Below the pieces are notes generated by a model. The model was not told the DNA's origin and searched no databases. It was given only the letters and a program-made list of their open reading frames with translations. Made by a program: the position numbers and the translations under genes. Source: Fusobacterium perfoetens (GTDB lineage: Bacteria > Fusobacteriota > Fusobacteriia > Fusobacteriales > Fusobacteriaceae). From it: DNA of 48,417 nucleotides. The stretch lies in assembly GCF_021531475.1 (NCBI RefSeq), contig NZ_JADYTX010000014.1, forward strand, positions 1-48,417, in the 5' to 3' direction. This document shows positions 16,515 through 24,719 of this stretch, piece after piece (position 1 is the first letter of the stretch; each line of letters opens with the position of its first letter).

Positions 16515-16607
16515 TTGTGAATTGGATTTAAAGGTCAGATAGAAGCTCTCAATTTTTGGGAGCTTTTATTCTGCTCTTTGACCGAGAGTAGAAATCCAAT
16601 TTCACAA
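16515..16607 (+). promoter_or_regulatory. Long hairpin in the 5' untranslated region of the small peptide gene
   Basis: TTGTGAATTGGATTT at 16515-16529 pairs with AAATCCAATTTCACAA at 16592-16607 with a single bulge. The helix continues through AAAGGTCAGA/TCTTTGACC to an inner AAGCTCTC/GGGAGCTT hairpin followed by TTATT. The ribosome binding site GGAGG (16608-16612) begins at the very base of the stem. The arrangement suggests structural control of translation or antisense binding. Confidence 0.7.
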
Positions 16608-16619
16608 GGAGGTACAGAT

Positions 16620-16721
16620 ATGACAGTTAACTATATCGAATCCTTAAGTATTAACATTGACGGACTTTTAATTTTAATCGTTCTTATGATTTTAGTATTT
16701 AAGTTCATTCACAAAAATTGA
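16620..16721 (+). CDS. 33-residue single-span membrane peptide, TxpA/BsrG-like type I toxin candidate
   Basis: The peptide starts MTVNYIESLSINIDGLL, continues as one hydrophobic helix (about residues 15-29) and ends in a basic FKFIHKN tail. The opening resembles Bacillus BsrG/TxpA and the putative holin-like toxins, which start M-[ST]-x-YESL and have a central I-N-x-G segment before the membrane helix. GGAGG lies 7 nt upstream of the ATG. The gene has its own promoter and a long 5' hairpin and stands alone between a plus-strand operon and a converging minus-strand operon. An antitoxin RNA from the minus strand would be expected; I see only a weak candidate promoter, so the antitoxin is not established. 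Alternative: a small regulatory membrane protein. Confidence 0.65.
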   Translation: MTVNYIESLSINIDGLLILIVLMILVFKFIHKN

Positions 16722-16747
16722 TCTACTTACAAAATATCTGTAACCTC

Positions 16748-16760
16748 AACCCTTCGGGGT
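16748..16760 (+). terminator. UUCG-capped hairpin after the small peptide gene
   Basis: An ACCC/GGGT stem closed by the stable TTCG loop, 27 bp after the peptide stop. It is followed by A, not T, so it may protect the 3' end rather than terminate by itself. Confidence 0.4.
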
Positions 16761-16762
16761 AG

Positions 16763-16793
16763 AAAAAAAGCTACTGTATTTCTACAATAGCTT
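16763..16793 (-). terminator. Rho-independent terminator of the minus-strand ABC transporter operon
   Basis: On the minus strand AAGCTATTGTA pairs with TACAGTAGCTT (one mismatch), then seven T. It lies 6 bp after the ATPase gene ending at 16800. Confidence 0.8.
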
Positions 16794-16799
16794 CTCATA

Positions 16800-17453
16800 T
16801 TATTTATTTCTATTAGAAGAGTTATCTATAATCTCTTTTACTTTTCCCTTTTCAAATACAAATATTCTATCTGATACCTTATTTACAAAATCCATCTCGT
16901 GACTTACTATTACCATTGTGATATTTTTATTTTCTTCTCTAAGGCTTTCAATAACATTTAATACCTCTTTTACCATTTCAGGATCAAGAGCTGAAGTAGG
17001 CTCATCAAACAGTAAAACCTCTGGATTTTTAGCTAAAGCTCTTGCAATAGCCACCCTTTGTTTTTGTCCCCCTGATAGAGTTTTGGGATAAACATCAGCT
17101 TTTTCCTTAAGTCCTACCTTATCTAAAAGATTAAGTGCAATCTCCCTAGCCTCTTTTTTATCCATTTTATCCACAACTATAAGAGATTCCATTATATTTT
17201 GTGCTGCTGTTTTATGTGGGAAAAGATTAAATGATTGGAAAACCATTCCCATTTTATTTTTCTCAGGAACTTTTATCTCTCCAGAATCAATTTGTTCAAG
17301 ATCTATAAGACATCTTAAGAAAGTTGATTTCCCTCCACCAGATGCACCAATTATAGAAACTACCTCTCCACGATTAATATCAAGGTCTATCCCTTTTAAT
17401 ATCTCATCTTTTCCAAAACTTTTATGTAAATCTCTCACTGAAATAAATTCCAT
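16800..17453 (-). CDS. Amino-acid ABC transporter ATP-binding protein
   Basis: A protein of 217 residues of the GlnQ/HisP class. Walker A is GASGGGKST (usual form GxSGSGKST), the Q-loop is [13 protein letters not shown], the signature is [15 protein letters not shown], Walker B is [14 protein letters not shown], and the H-loop is VSHEMDF. It powers uptake through the adjoining permease. It is slightly shorter than the usual 240 residues because the C-terminus ends soon after the [11 protein letters not shown] strand. The start overlaps the permease stop region. Last gene of a three-gene minus-strand operon (binding protein, permease, ATPase). Confidence 0.95.
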   Translation of the reverse strand: MEFISVRDLHKSFGKDEILKGIDLDINRGEVVSIIGASGGGKSTFLRCLIDLEQIDSGEIKVPEKNKMGMVFQSFNLFPHKTAAQNIMESLIVVDKMDKKEAREIALNLLDKVGLKEKADVYPKTLSGGQKQRVAIARALAKNPEVLLFDEPTSALDPEMVKEVLNVIESLREENKNITMVIVSHEMDFVNKVSDRIFVFEKGKVKEIIDNSSNRNK

Positions 17454-18079
17454 TATATCATCACCTTTTGTTCCAATTTTTTAAATAACATTATTATCAC
17501 AACTGACATTAAAAAGTATAAAGCTCCACATATTGCAAAAGGAACTATTGAGAAATCTCTTGTAACTAACTCTTTTGAATTTCTTAAAATCTCTGCCATT
17601 CCTATTGCTGATACAAGTGATGTATCTTTTACAAGAGCTATTGCTTCATTTGATAGTGGTGGTAAAGCTGTTATAAGTGATTGAGGAATAATTATTCTTA
17701 TCATTGTTTGCCAATAAGTAAGCCCTAAAACCTTAGATGCCTCATATTGCCCTTTATCTATTCCTAAGATACTTCCTCTAAAAATTTCACAAAAGTAAGC
17801 TGCATAGTTTACAACAAATGTTATCACTGCTGCTGAGAATGCTGTTAATGTTATCCCAACTATTGGAAGACCATAATATACAAAGAATAGTTGTAAAAGA
17901 AGTGGTGTCCCTCTAAATATTGAAGTATAAACTACTATTATATTATTTACAAGTCCTTTATTTTTTAATCTCCCTAGAGATAGAATTATACCCAAAGGTA
18001 ATGAAAATACCAATGTTAGTACATATAAATTTACTGTAAGTCCCATACCTTTTAGTATGAATAAGATATCATTTTGCAT
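17453..18079 (-). CDS. Amino-acid ABC transporter permease
   Basis: Inner-membrane protein of 208 residues of the His/Glu/Gln/Arg/opine permease family, with about five hydrophobic segments. The EAA-type ATPase contact loop is [26 protein letters not shown], preceded by [17 protein letters not shown]. It pairs with the ATPase encoded directly downstream and the binding protein upstream (27 bp gap). Confidence 0.95.
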   Translation of the reverse strand: MQNDILFILKGMGLTVNLYVLTLVFSLPLGIILSLGRLKNKGLVNNIIVVYTSIFRGTPLLLQLFFVYYGLPIVGITLTAFSAAVITFVVNYAAYFCEIFRGSILGIDKGQYEASKVLGLTYWQTMIRIIIPQSLITALPPLSNEAIALVKDTSLVSAIGMAEILRNSKELVTRDFSIVPFAICGALYFLMSVVIIMLFKKLEQKVMI

Positions 18080-18106
18080 TTTTCTCTCCCATTTTCCTAT
18101 TTATTT

Positions 18107-18868
18107 TTATTTACCAAACCATTTTGCTACTATTTGGTCATATGTTCCATCTTTTTTCATTTCATCTATATTTTTTTGAACTTCATCTCTTAATGCTTTG
18201 TCGCCTTTTCTAAATGCAACTCCATAATATTCAGTAGTTAAAGATTCTTCAGAATAAGCTAGTGCATTTTTCTTAGAGTTATAATATTTTCCATTTACTG
18301 CGTCAACTACAACTGCATCTAATCTTCCAGCTTCTAAGTCCATTAAAGCTTCAACATTTGTTCCATATTTTTTAACCTCTTTGATTTTTCCAAAGATTTC
18401 ATTCTTTTGAACAGCTATATCTGCTGAACTTCCAAGTTGAAGTCCTACTATTTTACCTTCTAGTTCGCTAACTTTATTTATCTTATTTTCTTTTTTAGAG
18501 AATATCATTTGTCCATCTTCAAAGTATGGTTCTGAGAATAATGCTTGTTTTTTTCTAGCATCAGTCATTGTCATTCCATTCCAAACCATATCTATTTTTT
18601 TACCTTTAAGGTCAAATAAGATTCCGTCCCATTCACAAGGTTTAAATTCAACTTGAACTCCCATTCTTTTAGCAACTTCTTTTGCTAAATCTATATCAAA
18701 TCCAACAATCTCATCATTTTCATCTCTAAATCCCATAGGTGCGAAAGTGGCATCTAAACCGACTATCATTTTACCATTTTTTTGAACATTTTTCAATGAA
18801 TTATCTGCTCCAAACCCTAAACAACTTATTCCAAATAACATAACAACCAACAATAATAATTTTTTCAT
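18107..18868 (-). CDS. Amino-acid ABC transporter substrate-binding protein
   Basis: Type II periplasmic binding protein of about 253 residues (SBP_bac_3). The signal sequence MKKLLLLVVMLFGISC offers a possible lipobox, although a signal peptidase I site at GFGA-D is also possible. The mature part starts with GLDATFAPMGFRDE, and has GFDIDLAKEVAKRMG and WNGMTMTDARKKQALFSEPYF, all typical of polar amino-acid binding. The ATG at 18868 is chosen because AGGAGGG lies just before it; an ATG at 18883 is the ribosome binding region itself. Its mRNA has a long leader with an attenuator-like hairpin. Confidence 0.94.
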   Translation of the reverse strand: MKKLLLLVVMLFGISCLGFGADNSLKNVQKNGKMIVGLDATFAPMGFRDENDEIVGFDIDLAKEVAKRMGVQVEFKPCEWDGILFDLKGKKIDMVWNGMTMTDARKKQALFSEPYFEDGQMIFSKKENKINKVSELEGKIVGLQLGSSADIAVQKNEIFGKIKEVKKYGTNVEALMDLEAGRLDAVVVDAVNGKYYNSKKNALAYSEESLTTEYYGVAFRKGDKALRDEVQKNIDEMKKDGTYDQIVAKWFGK

Positions 18869-18944
18869 AAAATCCCTCCTCATTAAATATATATATTTTT
18901 TACTTTATTACTCCATTTTACTAAAGTGACTTTTTTTAAAAATA

Positions 18945-18970
18945 AACCATTTAGTAAAAACTAAATGGTT
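18945..18970 (-). promoter_or_regulatory. Attenuator-like hairpin in the leader of the first ABC operon
   Basis: AACCATTTAG (18945-18954) and CTAAATGGTT (18961-18970) form a 10-bp stem followed on the minus strand by TTTATTTTT, as in a terminator. TTTAGTAAAA (18950-18959), in this hairpin, is exactly complementary to TTTTACTAAA (18916-18925), further downstream on the minus strand. The two pairings are mutually exclusive. The leader also contains a near-identical direct repeat of TTTTACTTTRTTACT (about 18898 and 18969). It could also simply be the terminator for a transcript from cutC. Confidence 0.5.
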
Positions 18971-19011
18971 TTACTTTGTTACTTTAGCCTGCTAAATTTT
19001 TCTATGCAGTA

Positions 19012-19040
19012 ATAATATCACTTTATTAATAGTTTGTCAA
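19012..19040 (-). promoter_or_regulatory. Promoter of the first ABC transporter operon
   Basis: Minus strand TTGACA (19040-19035), 17-bp spacer, TATTAT (19017-19012). Transcription would start near 19005, giving a leader of about 137 nt before the ATG at 18868. Confidence 0.7.
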
Positions 19041-19047
19041 GGATTTT

Positions 19048-19656
19048 TTAAACAATTTTTTTCCCATGATACTCAGTGCTTACAATCTCTTTTGAAACCT
19101 TGTCAAAATTGTCTGTAGTAACTCCTCCTGCCACTATTACTGTTATATCATCATTAGCCTCAGCTATCATCTTATTAAGAATATCTTTTCCATCTAAAGC
19201 TTTGGCTTTTGTACCAGAAGATAAAATTCTCTTAACTCCTATCTCTGCCAATTTTTTTATCTCTAAAACTGGATTTTCCAAATCATCTATAGCTTTATGG
19301 AAAGTAACTTCCATTGGAGCCGCCAAGTCTATTAACTCTTTTAATAATGGATAATCTATTTCATCATTTTTAGTTAAAACCCCTAAAACTATCCCTTTAA
19401 CTCCTAGAGCTTTGCAAAGCTCTATATCTTTTTTCATTATTTCTATCTCATTTTTATTGTAACAAAAATTCCCACCCCTAGGTCTTATCATTACAAATAC
19501 TGGTATTTTTAGTTTTTCTACTGTAGTTTTTATTGTGCCATAAGATGGAGTCGTACCCCCTACATCTAAATTATCACAAAGCTCTACTCTATCGGCTCCC
19601 CTTTTCTCTGCTGATACTGCTTCTGAATAAGAACCTACACAAGCTTCTTTAACCAT
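19048..19656 (-). CDS. cutC: CutC family protein
   Basis: TIM-barrel protein of 202 residues. The opening KEACVGSYSEAVSAEKRGADRVELCDNL, then VFVMIRPRGGNFCY, VTFHKAIDDL, RILSSGTKAKA and VIVAGGVTTDNF mark CutC. The family was named for copper homeostasis, but that role is disputed and the reaction is unknown. The C-terminus is a little shorter than in E. coli. GGGAGG precedes the ATG. It lies 19 bp downstream of the chloride channel gene on the same strand. Confidence 0.93.
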   Translation of the reverse strand: MVKEACVGSYSEAVSAEKRGADRVELCDNLDVGGTTPSYGTIKTTVEKLKIPVFVMIRPRGGNFCYNKNEIEIMKKDIELCKALGVKGIVLGVLTKNDEIDYPLLKELIDLAAPMEVTFHKAIDDLENPVLEIKKLAEIGVKRILSSGTKAKALDGKDILNKMIAEANDDITVIVAGGVTTDNFDKVSKEIVSTEYHGKKIV

Positions 19657-19675
19657 AATATACCTCCCTAATTTT

Positions 19676-21238
19676 TTAAGCTCCCTCTCCCATTTCTATA
19701 AGAGTAGGAGTTACCTTATTAGCTGTTTCCTCATTCATAAGGATAACCAATAAGTCGCCACTTTGAATTAATGTGTCCCTTGTAGGAGTTAGATATTTAT
19801 CTCCTCTTTCAATATCTACTACTATACATCTTCCAGGCCACTTGATATCTTTTATATATACATTATCAAATTTTGAATCTGGTCCAACTGGAACTTTAAC
19901 CAATACTTTATTTTGGTCATTTCCACCGATTTCATCTTTTTTAGGTAACATATTCTCAAGCAACAAGTCATATATAGGTTTTATTCCAATAAGTTCTGAC
20001 GCTAAAAATGTAACCATACAAGCTGTCACAACTGGGAAGAAACAATAGAATGAACCTGTCATTTCAAGAATTAAAACTGTTCCTGTAAGTGGAGATTTTA
20101 CAACTGTTGTAAGAAGTGTAGCCATTCCTAAAATTACAAAATATGTTTCGTAGTTAGGTGGTAGTTCAAAAAAGTTTCCTACAACCATTCCATAAATTTT
20201 ACCAACTATTGCTCCTATAACAAGCATTGGTAAAAATATTCCTCCGGGAATCCCTGTTGCATAACAAATCAAAGTAAATACAAATTTTAAAACTAAAAGT
20301 GTTATCAATACTTTATAAGAAAAACTTTCGTGCATTATTCTCTCTGCAAGTCCGTGTCCTCCACCTGTTACATCAAAGAAAAATATTCCCATAACTATTG
20401 TGATTGCCACTACAATAACAGGTTTTATTATAGGATTAATCATTATATTTTTATAAAGTTTTTGAAAATATAATATACCATCACTAAATAACTTCCCTAT
20501 AAAAGTTATAATTATAGCAAGACCCGCTATAAGTAGATAATATTTTAGTTGATAAAATCCTTCAACCTGCACATTAAAACTAGGTGCAAACCCAAAGAAA
20601 TTCTTTGAAACAAACTCTGCTGATACTGATGCAATCAAAACGCAAGTCACTAGAAGTGGTGACATAAATTTATGTAACTCTTCTATGGCAAAAACTGTTC
20701 CTGCTATTGGTGCACCAAAAGCTGCTGAAAGTCCAGCACTAGCTCCACAAGTTATAAGATATTTTTTATCATACTCTTTTCTTTTAAATAATTTAAAAAT
20801 TCCACTTCCAACCTCTGCTCCAAGTTGAACAGATGGTCCCTCTCTACCAAGTGACATACCTGCTACAATAGCAAGGACACCACCAAAAAATTTAGCTCCA
20901 AGCTCTCTAGCCCAATTGAAATTCATCTGTCTAGCAATTATCCCTTTTACTTGAGGGATTCCACTTCCCTTAACCATTGGAATTTTTACAACTATCCAAC
21001 CTAAAATAAGTGAAATTACAAGCCCTCCAGCACATAATCCTAGAAAAACTCCGATTCCAAAATTTTCTCTTGCATAAGTGTATACCCCTCTTCTAAAGAT
21101 CTCTGCATAAGCAAGAGAAACTCTATAAGCAACAGCTATAACTCCAGAGAAAATTCCAACTATGAAAGCTAGAAAATAAAGATCCATATGGGATTTTATA
21201 TGACTTTGTAAGGCATTAGCCCCTGTCTCTTTTTTCAT
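19676..21238 (-). CDS. ClC-type chloride channel or H+/Cl- antiporter with TrkA-C domain
   Basis: About 520 residues. The membrane part contains the selectivity motifs GSGIPQVKG, GREGPSVQLG (with the gating glutamate) and GIPGGIFLPMLVIG. The last 75 residues form a TrkA_C/RCK_C ligand-binding domain (VPVGPDSKFDNVYIKDI ... GDLLVILM), which is common in bacterial ClC fusions of this type. The start is the ATG at 21238 preceded by AAGGAGAGGG; an in-frame GTG further upstream (21262) lacks a binding site. Confidence 0.94.
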   Translation of the reverse strand: MKKETGANALQSHIKSHMDLYFLAFIVGIFSGVIAVAYRVSLAYAEIFRRGVYTYARENFGIGVFLGLCAGGLVISLILGWIVVKIPMVKGSGIPQVKGIIARQMNFNWARELGAKFFGGVLAIVAGMSLGREGPSVQLGAEVGSGIFKLFKRKEYDKKYLITCGASAGLSAAFGAPIAGTVFAIEELHKFMSPLLVTCVLIASVSAEFVSKNFFGFAPSFNVQVEGFYQLKYYLLIAGLAIIITFIGKLFSDGILYFQKLYKNIMINPIIKPVIVVAITIVMGIFFFDVTGGGHGLAERIMHESFSYKVLITLLVLKFVFTLICYATGIPGGIFLPMLVIGAIVGKIYGMVVGNFFELPPNYETYFVILGMATLLTTVVKSPLTGTVLILEMTGSFYCFFPVVTACMVTFLASELIGIKPIYDLLLENMLPKKDEIGGNDQNKVLVKVPVGPDSKFDNVYIKDIKWPGRCIVVDIERGDKYLTPTRDTLIQSGDLLVILMNEETANKVTPTLIEMGEGA

Positions 21239-21352
21239 AACCCTCTCCTTAAAAAAATTCACTAAAAAACTATCTAATTATACTCTATTTGCCAAAAAAA
21301 ATCAAGTTCATTCATTGCTCACTGTATTCCTAATATCTTTTTTTAATTATAT

Positions 21353-23935
21353 CTATAGTATTTCTAATATATCTTTTGTAGCAAAAATTATTCCCTTTTC
21401 TTTAAGATTATTTTTTAGATATTCCCTTTTGGCAATACTTATTTTTCTTGACCAGAAGTTTTTAAAATCCTCTACCTCTTCTAAGCTTTCTATTATTTTT
21501 ATATTTTTAGGGATTTCAAAAGTATCTATTATAGTTTTTTCAACTTTTATATTGTCTATTTTTTTATCTTCATCAATAAAAATCAAATAATTTTTAGGTA
21601 AATTTTTATCTACTCTATCTAAATAAATATAAAAATCATATCCAGATTTATATTCTTTTGAAACCTCAATAAATTTTTCTATATAATCTTTAGCTAATTT
21701 TTTATCAGTGATTAAAAGGGCTTTTTTACCTATAGTTTTATAATAAAGTCCAATAGTTTTTATTATAGTTCCAACTCCTCTATTTTCTTTATAAAGAGTT
21801 AATACATTTTTTTTCTCTCTAAAAATTGATGCAAGAATTTTCTTTTGATAATTATTATACTCAAAATTTCCAATTAGATTTTCTTTTATCTCTTTAAATA
21901 TCTCTCCTTCTCTAATTTTAAAACTTTCAAAAGAGTAATCACGGAAAATATCTATATAGATATTAAAATTCTCATCTGTTTCCTCTATCTCAGTTACCTC
22001 ACATAGAAATTTATAACCAAATCTATCTTTTAGATTAGATAAAAGATAAGAGGTTGTGCTATCTAATTCTCCAATAATTTGTTTACTCTCTTTTACATAG
22101 ATTTTATCCTCATAATATGCAAAAGATAATTTTTCTTTTATTCTCTTTCTAGTATAAAAAACTGTTTTTATTGGGTAAACTGTATCATACATATCCATAT
22201 CTTCTAAGACTTGATTTTTTATTTTATCATCATAAGTTTCAGAAAACTTTATATCCTCTATAAATATTTTATATTGATACTTATCTCTAAAAATTTCCAT
22301 CTTAAGTTTAAAAGCAATATCAACTACACTTGCCCCATTTATCTCATTAAAAAGATCAGCACTATTCCACCAAACACAATTTTTTATCTCCACACCATTT
22401 TTTATAATATTCATCATAAGATGAGTTTGATCTTTTCCAATTTTTCTAAGATTTGTAAATGTACAATTTCTTAATGAGAAAACTGGAGTTGAGTTCCCAA
22501 AACCAAAAGGCTCTATTTTTGATATTTCATCTAAAAATCCATAAGATATTTTTTCAACTCTTAAGTCCTTATCAATCTTTATAGGTTTTAAAAAGTTATC
22601 TTCATCTAATCTTTCATTTACATATTTTTCTAATCTTTCTTTAAGCTCAGATATTTTATCTATCTCTATTGTAAAACCTGCAGCTCCCGAATGTCCCCCA
22701 TATTTTACAAATACATCTCTTACAGAGTTAAGAGCCTCGATTATATTAAACCCTTCAATACTTCTACAAGATGCAACTCCCACTCCCTCGTCTTCTTTTA
22801 TATCTATTACGATTGTTGGCTTATAATATTTATCCACAATTTTTGAGGCAACTATCCCTATTACACCACTATGAAGTTTTTCACGAGCCACTATTATTAT
22901 CCCTTTTCTATCAAGATGATTATCTTCAATCTCCTCTACAGCAAAATCTAAAATTTTAGATTGAATATCTTTTCTCTCATCATTTTGTTTTATAAGCTCA
23001 TAAGAGATAATATCACAAGCTTTGTTATCTTCACTGATCAAAAGTTCCACACTTTTTTTGGCATCTTCCAATCTTCCAGCAGCATTAAAAATAGGAGCGA
23101 TTATAAATCCTATATCATAGGTATCATATTTTTTCTCCCTATAATTTTCATATAGTTTTCTAAGCAAGATACTCAAGCCATTCCATCTAGTTTTTCTCAA
23201 TTGCTCAAGACCTTTTTTTACTATTATTCTATTATCTTCAACAAGAGGAACTAAATCTGCCACAGTTCCTATTGCCACAATATCAAGATATTTATATGCT
23301 TTTTCTTCAATTCCAAGCTTTCTATAAATTGCAAGAACTAGCATAAAAGCTGTTCCAACTCCAGAAATTCCCTTAAAGTCATAAATATTGTCATCTCTTT
23401 TTACATTTATAACAGCACTGGCTTTTGGAAGATCACTGTTTATTTCATGATGGTCAGTTATTATCATCTCTACACCAATTGAATTAGCAAAATCTACCTC
23501 ATCAATAGATGAAATTCCACAGTCAACAGTCAGTATTAGCTCTCCACCTAACTCTTTTATCTTTTCAATTGCATCTTTGTTAAGACCATATCCTTCATCT
23601 CTTAGAGGAATATAATATTCACAGTCTATCCCTATTTCGTGAAAAGCTCTGTATAATAAAGATGTCGAAGTAATTCCATCAACGTCATAATCTCCATATA
23701 TCCAAATTTTTTTATTTTGTTTTTTATATGAAAAGATTATATCAATAGCTTTTTCCATATCAGTCAGATCAAAAGGGTTTCTTAAATCTTCTATATCTCC
23801 GTCTAAAAATTTTTCAATCCCATTTTCAGTTTTTATTCCCCTATTTTCCAAGATTGTTAATAAGTCCTTACTATAAAATCTATTTTTCTCAAAATTTTTA
23901 CTACTTTCTTTGTATATCCATTTTGTATTTCTCAA
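21353..23935 (-). CDS. recJ: Single-stranded-DNA-specific exonuclease RecJ with long C-terminal extension
   Basis: A 5'-3' ssDNA exonuclease for recombination and mismatch repair. The DHH domain has WIYGDYDVDGITST, the LTVDCGISS aspartate and MIITDHHEIN. The DHHA1 domain ends in KYGGHSGAAGFTIE, and an OB-like domain follows. About 300 residues follow beyond the typical RecJ core (860 in all against about 570 in E. coli), ending in a region that resembles a degraded helicase-like fold (RGVGTIIKTIGLYYK, LIFIDEDKKI). The start is probably TTG at 23935 after GGGAGGTGGGAG; a GTG at 23950 overlaps that site. Confidence 0.95.
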   Translation of the reverse strand: MRNTKWIYKESSKNFEKNRFYSKDLLTILENRGIKTENGIEKFLDGDIEDLRNPFDLTDMEKAIDIIFSYKKQNKKIWIYGDYDVDGITSTSLLYRAFHEIGIDCEYYIPLRDEGYGLNKDAIEKIKELGGELILTVDCGISSIDEVDFANSIGVEMIITDHHEINSDLPKASAVINVKRDDNIYDFKGISGVGTAFMLVLAIYRKLGIEEKAYKYLDIVAIGTVADLVPLVEDNRIIVKKGLEQLRKTRWNGLSILLRKLYENYREKKYDTYDIGFIIAPIFNAAGRLEDAKKSVELLISEDNKACDIISYELIKQNDERKDIQSKILDFAVEEIEDNHLDRKGIIIVAREKLHSGVIGIVASKIVDKYYKPTIVIDIKEDEGVGVASCRSIEGFNIIEALNSVRDVFVKYGGHSGAAGFTIEIDKISELKERLEKYVNERLDEDNFLKPIKIDKDLRVEKISYGFLDEISKIEPFGFGNSTPVFSLRNCTFTNLRKIGKDQTHLMMNIIKNGVEIKNCVWWNSADLFNEINGASVVDIAFKLKMEIFRDKYQYKIFIEDIKFSETYDDKIKNQVLEDMDMYDTVYPIKTVFYTRKRIKEKLSFAYYEDKIYVKESKQIIGELDSTTSYLLSNLKDRFGYKFLCEVTEIEETDENFNIYIDIFRDYSFESFKIREGEIFKEIKENLIGNFEYNNYQKKILASIFREKKNVLTLYKENRGVGTIIKTIGLYYKTIGKKALLITDKKLAKDYIEKFIEVSKEYKSGYDFYIYLDRVDKNLPKNYLIFIDEDKKIDNIKVEKTIIDTFEIPKNIKIIESLEEVEDFKNFWSRKISIAKREYLKNNLKEKGIIFATKDILEIL

Positions 23936-23997
23936 ACTCCCACCTCCCACTTAAGTTTTTTTAATAAAATCAATATTTTTTATTTTTAAATATAAAA

Positions 23998-24017
23998 GGA
24001 GATAAAATTTTATCTCC
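23998..24017 (-). terminator. Terminator after the TOPRIM-like gene
   Basis: The palindrome GGAGATAAAATTTTATCTCC is followed on the minus strand by TTTTATATTT. It separates the ATPase/TOPRIM cassette from recJ. Confidence 0.7.
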
Positions 24018-24050
24018 CCATATGTCAATAAAATATTTCTTTACTTAAAA

Positions 24051-24719
24051 TTACATTTTTTTAACTAATTGATTCATAAATTTTTTAAAATTTTCCATTT
24101 TCTCCGAATCAAAATCCAATTTTTCTATTGTATCATCTTCTGTTAAAAAAAGATAAGCAACACCATTCATTGGATTTTGAGTAGCTCCATATATCATAAA
24201 TTTTGCTTTTGTAGGATTTTTTATTTTTTCACCTTGTTCTTCTACTTTATATGATAATTCTGGAAATGACTTTTCCTCTATAAAAGATAACAAGTCTTTA
24301 TCTTTAGATATTCCCATAATTAAATTTTCTAACATTCCATCGCATTTATTGTTATATGGAGAAATATATAAATAAACTTCTACTCCTAATTGTCCTTTTA
24401 TATCTTCTGATACTTTTTTAGCTCTATTATATGTTTCTGAAAAATCCTTTTCTGCATCAATAAATATTCCTACTTTTTCTATTAATTCTCTCTCTTCTAA
24501 TGGACTTTTTAAAATTTTCTTGACTATTTTTTCTAAGTTTCCATTTCCTTCAATATCCAATAAAAATAGATTATCAACGATTTCATTTTCCATATATTTT
24601 TTATTTCTTGAAAGTTTATACAGTTCTGATTTCTTAAATTTTATATTATATCCTTTTGTTTTTAAATATGAATATATAAAAGCTATTTCTCCTGAACCTT
24701 CACACAATATTAAATTCAT
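24051..24719 (-). CDS. TOPRIM-like (DUF3226/DUF4435-type) putative nuclease partner of an AAA ATPase
   Basis: A protein of 222 residues. The N-terminal strand and loop ILCEGSGE place acidic residues at E7 and E11, as in TOPRIM motif I. A second acidic cluster, FIDAEKDF (D88, E90, D92), matches the DxD-type motif, and NNKCDGMLENLI (about 123-134) is the usual C-terminal acidic motif of the DUF3226/OLD-partner families. The ATG overlaps the TGA of the ATPase gene (ATGA), so the two are translated together. By analogy to PARIS (AriA/AriB), AbiL and RloA/RloB, I infer an effector released or activated by the ATPase. The fold call is by eye; a domain search would settle the subfamily. Confidence 0.65.
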   Translation of the reverse strand: MNLILCEGSGEIAFIYSYLKTKGYNIKFKKSELYKLSRNKKYMENEIVDNLFLLDIEGNGNLEKIVKKILKSPLEERELIEKVGIFIDAEKDFSETYNRAKKVSEDIKGQLGVEVYLYISPYNNKCDGMLENLIMGISKDKDLLSFIEEKSFPELSYKVEEQGEKIKNPTKAKFMIYGATQNPMNGVAYLFLTEDDTIEKLDFDSEKMENFKKFMNQLVKKM

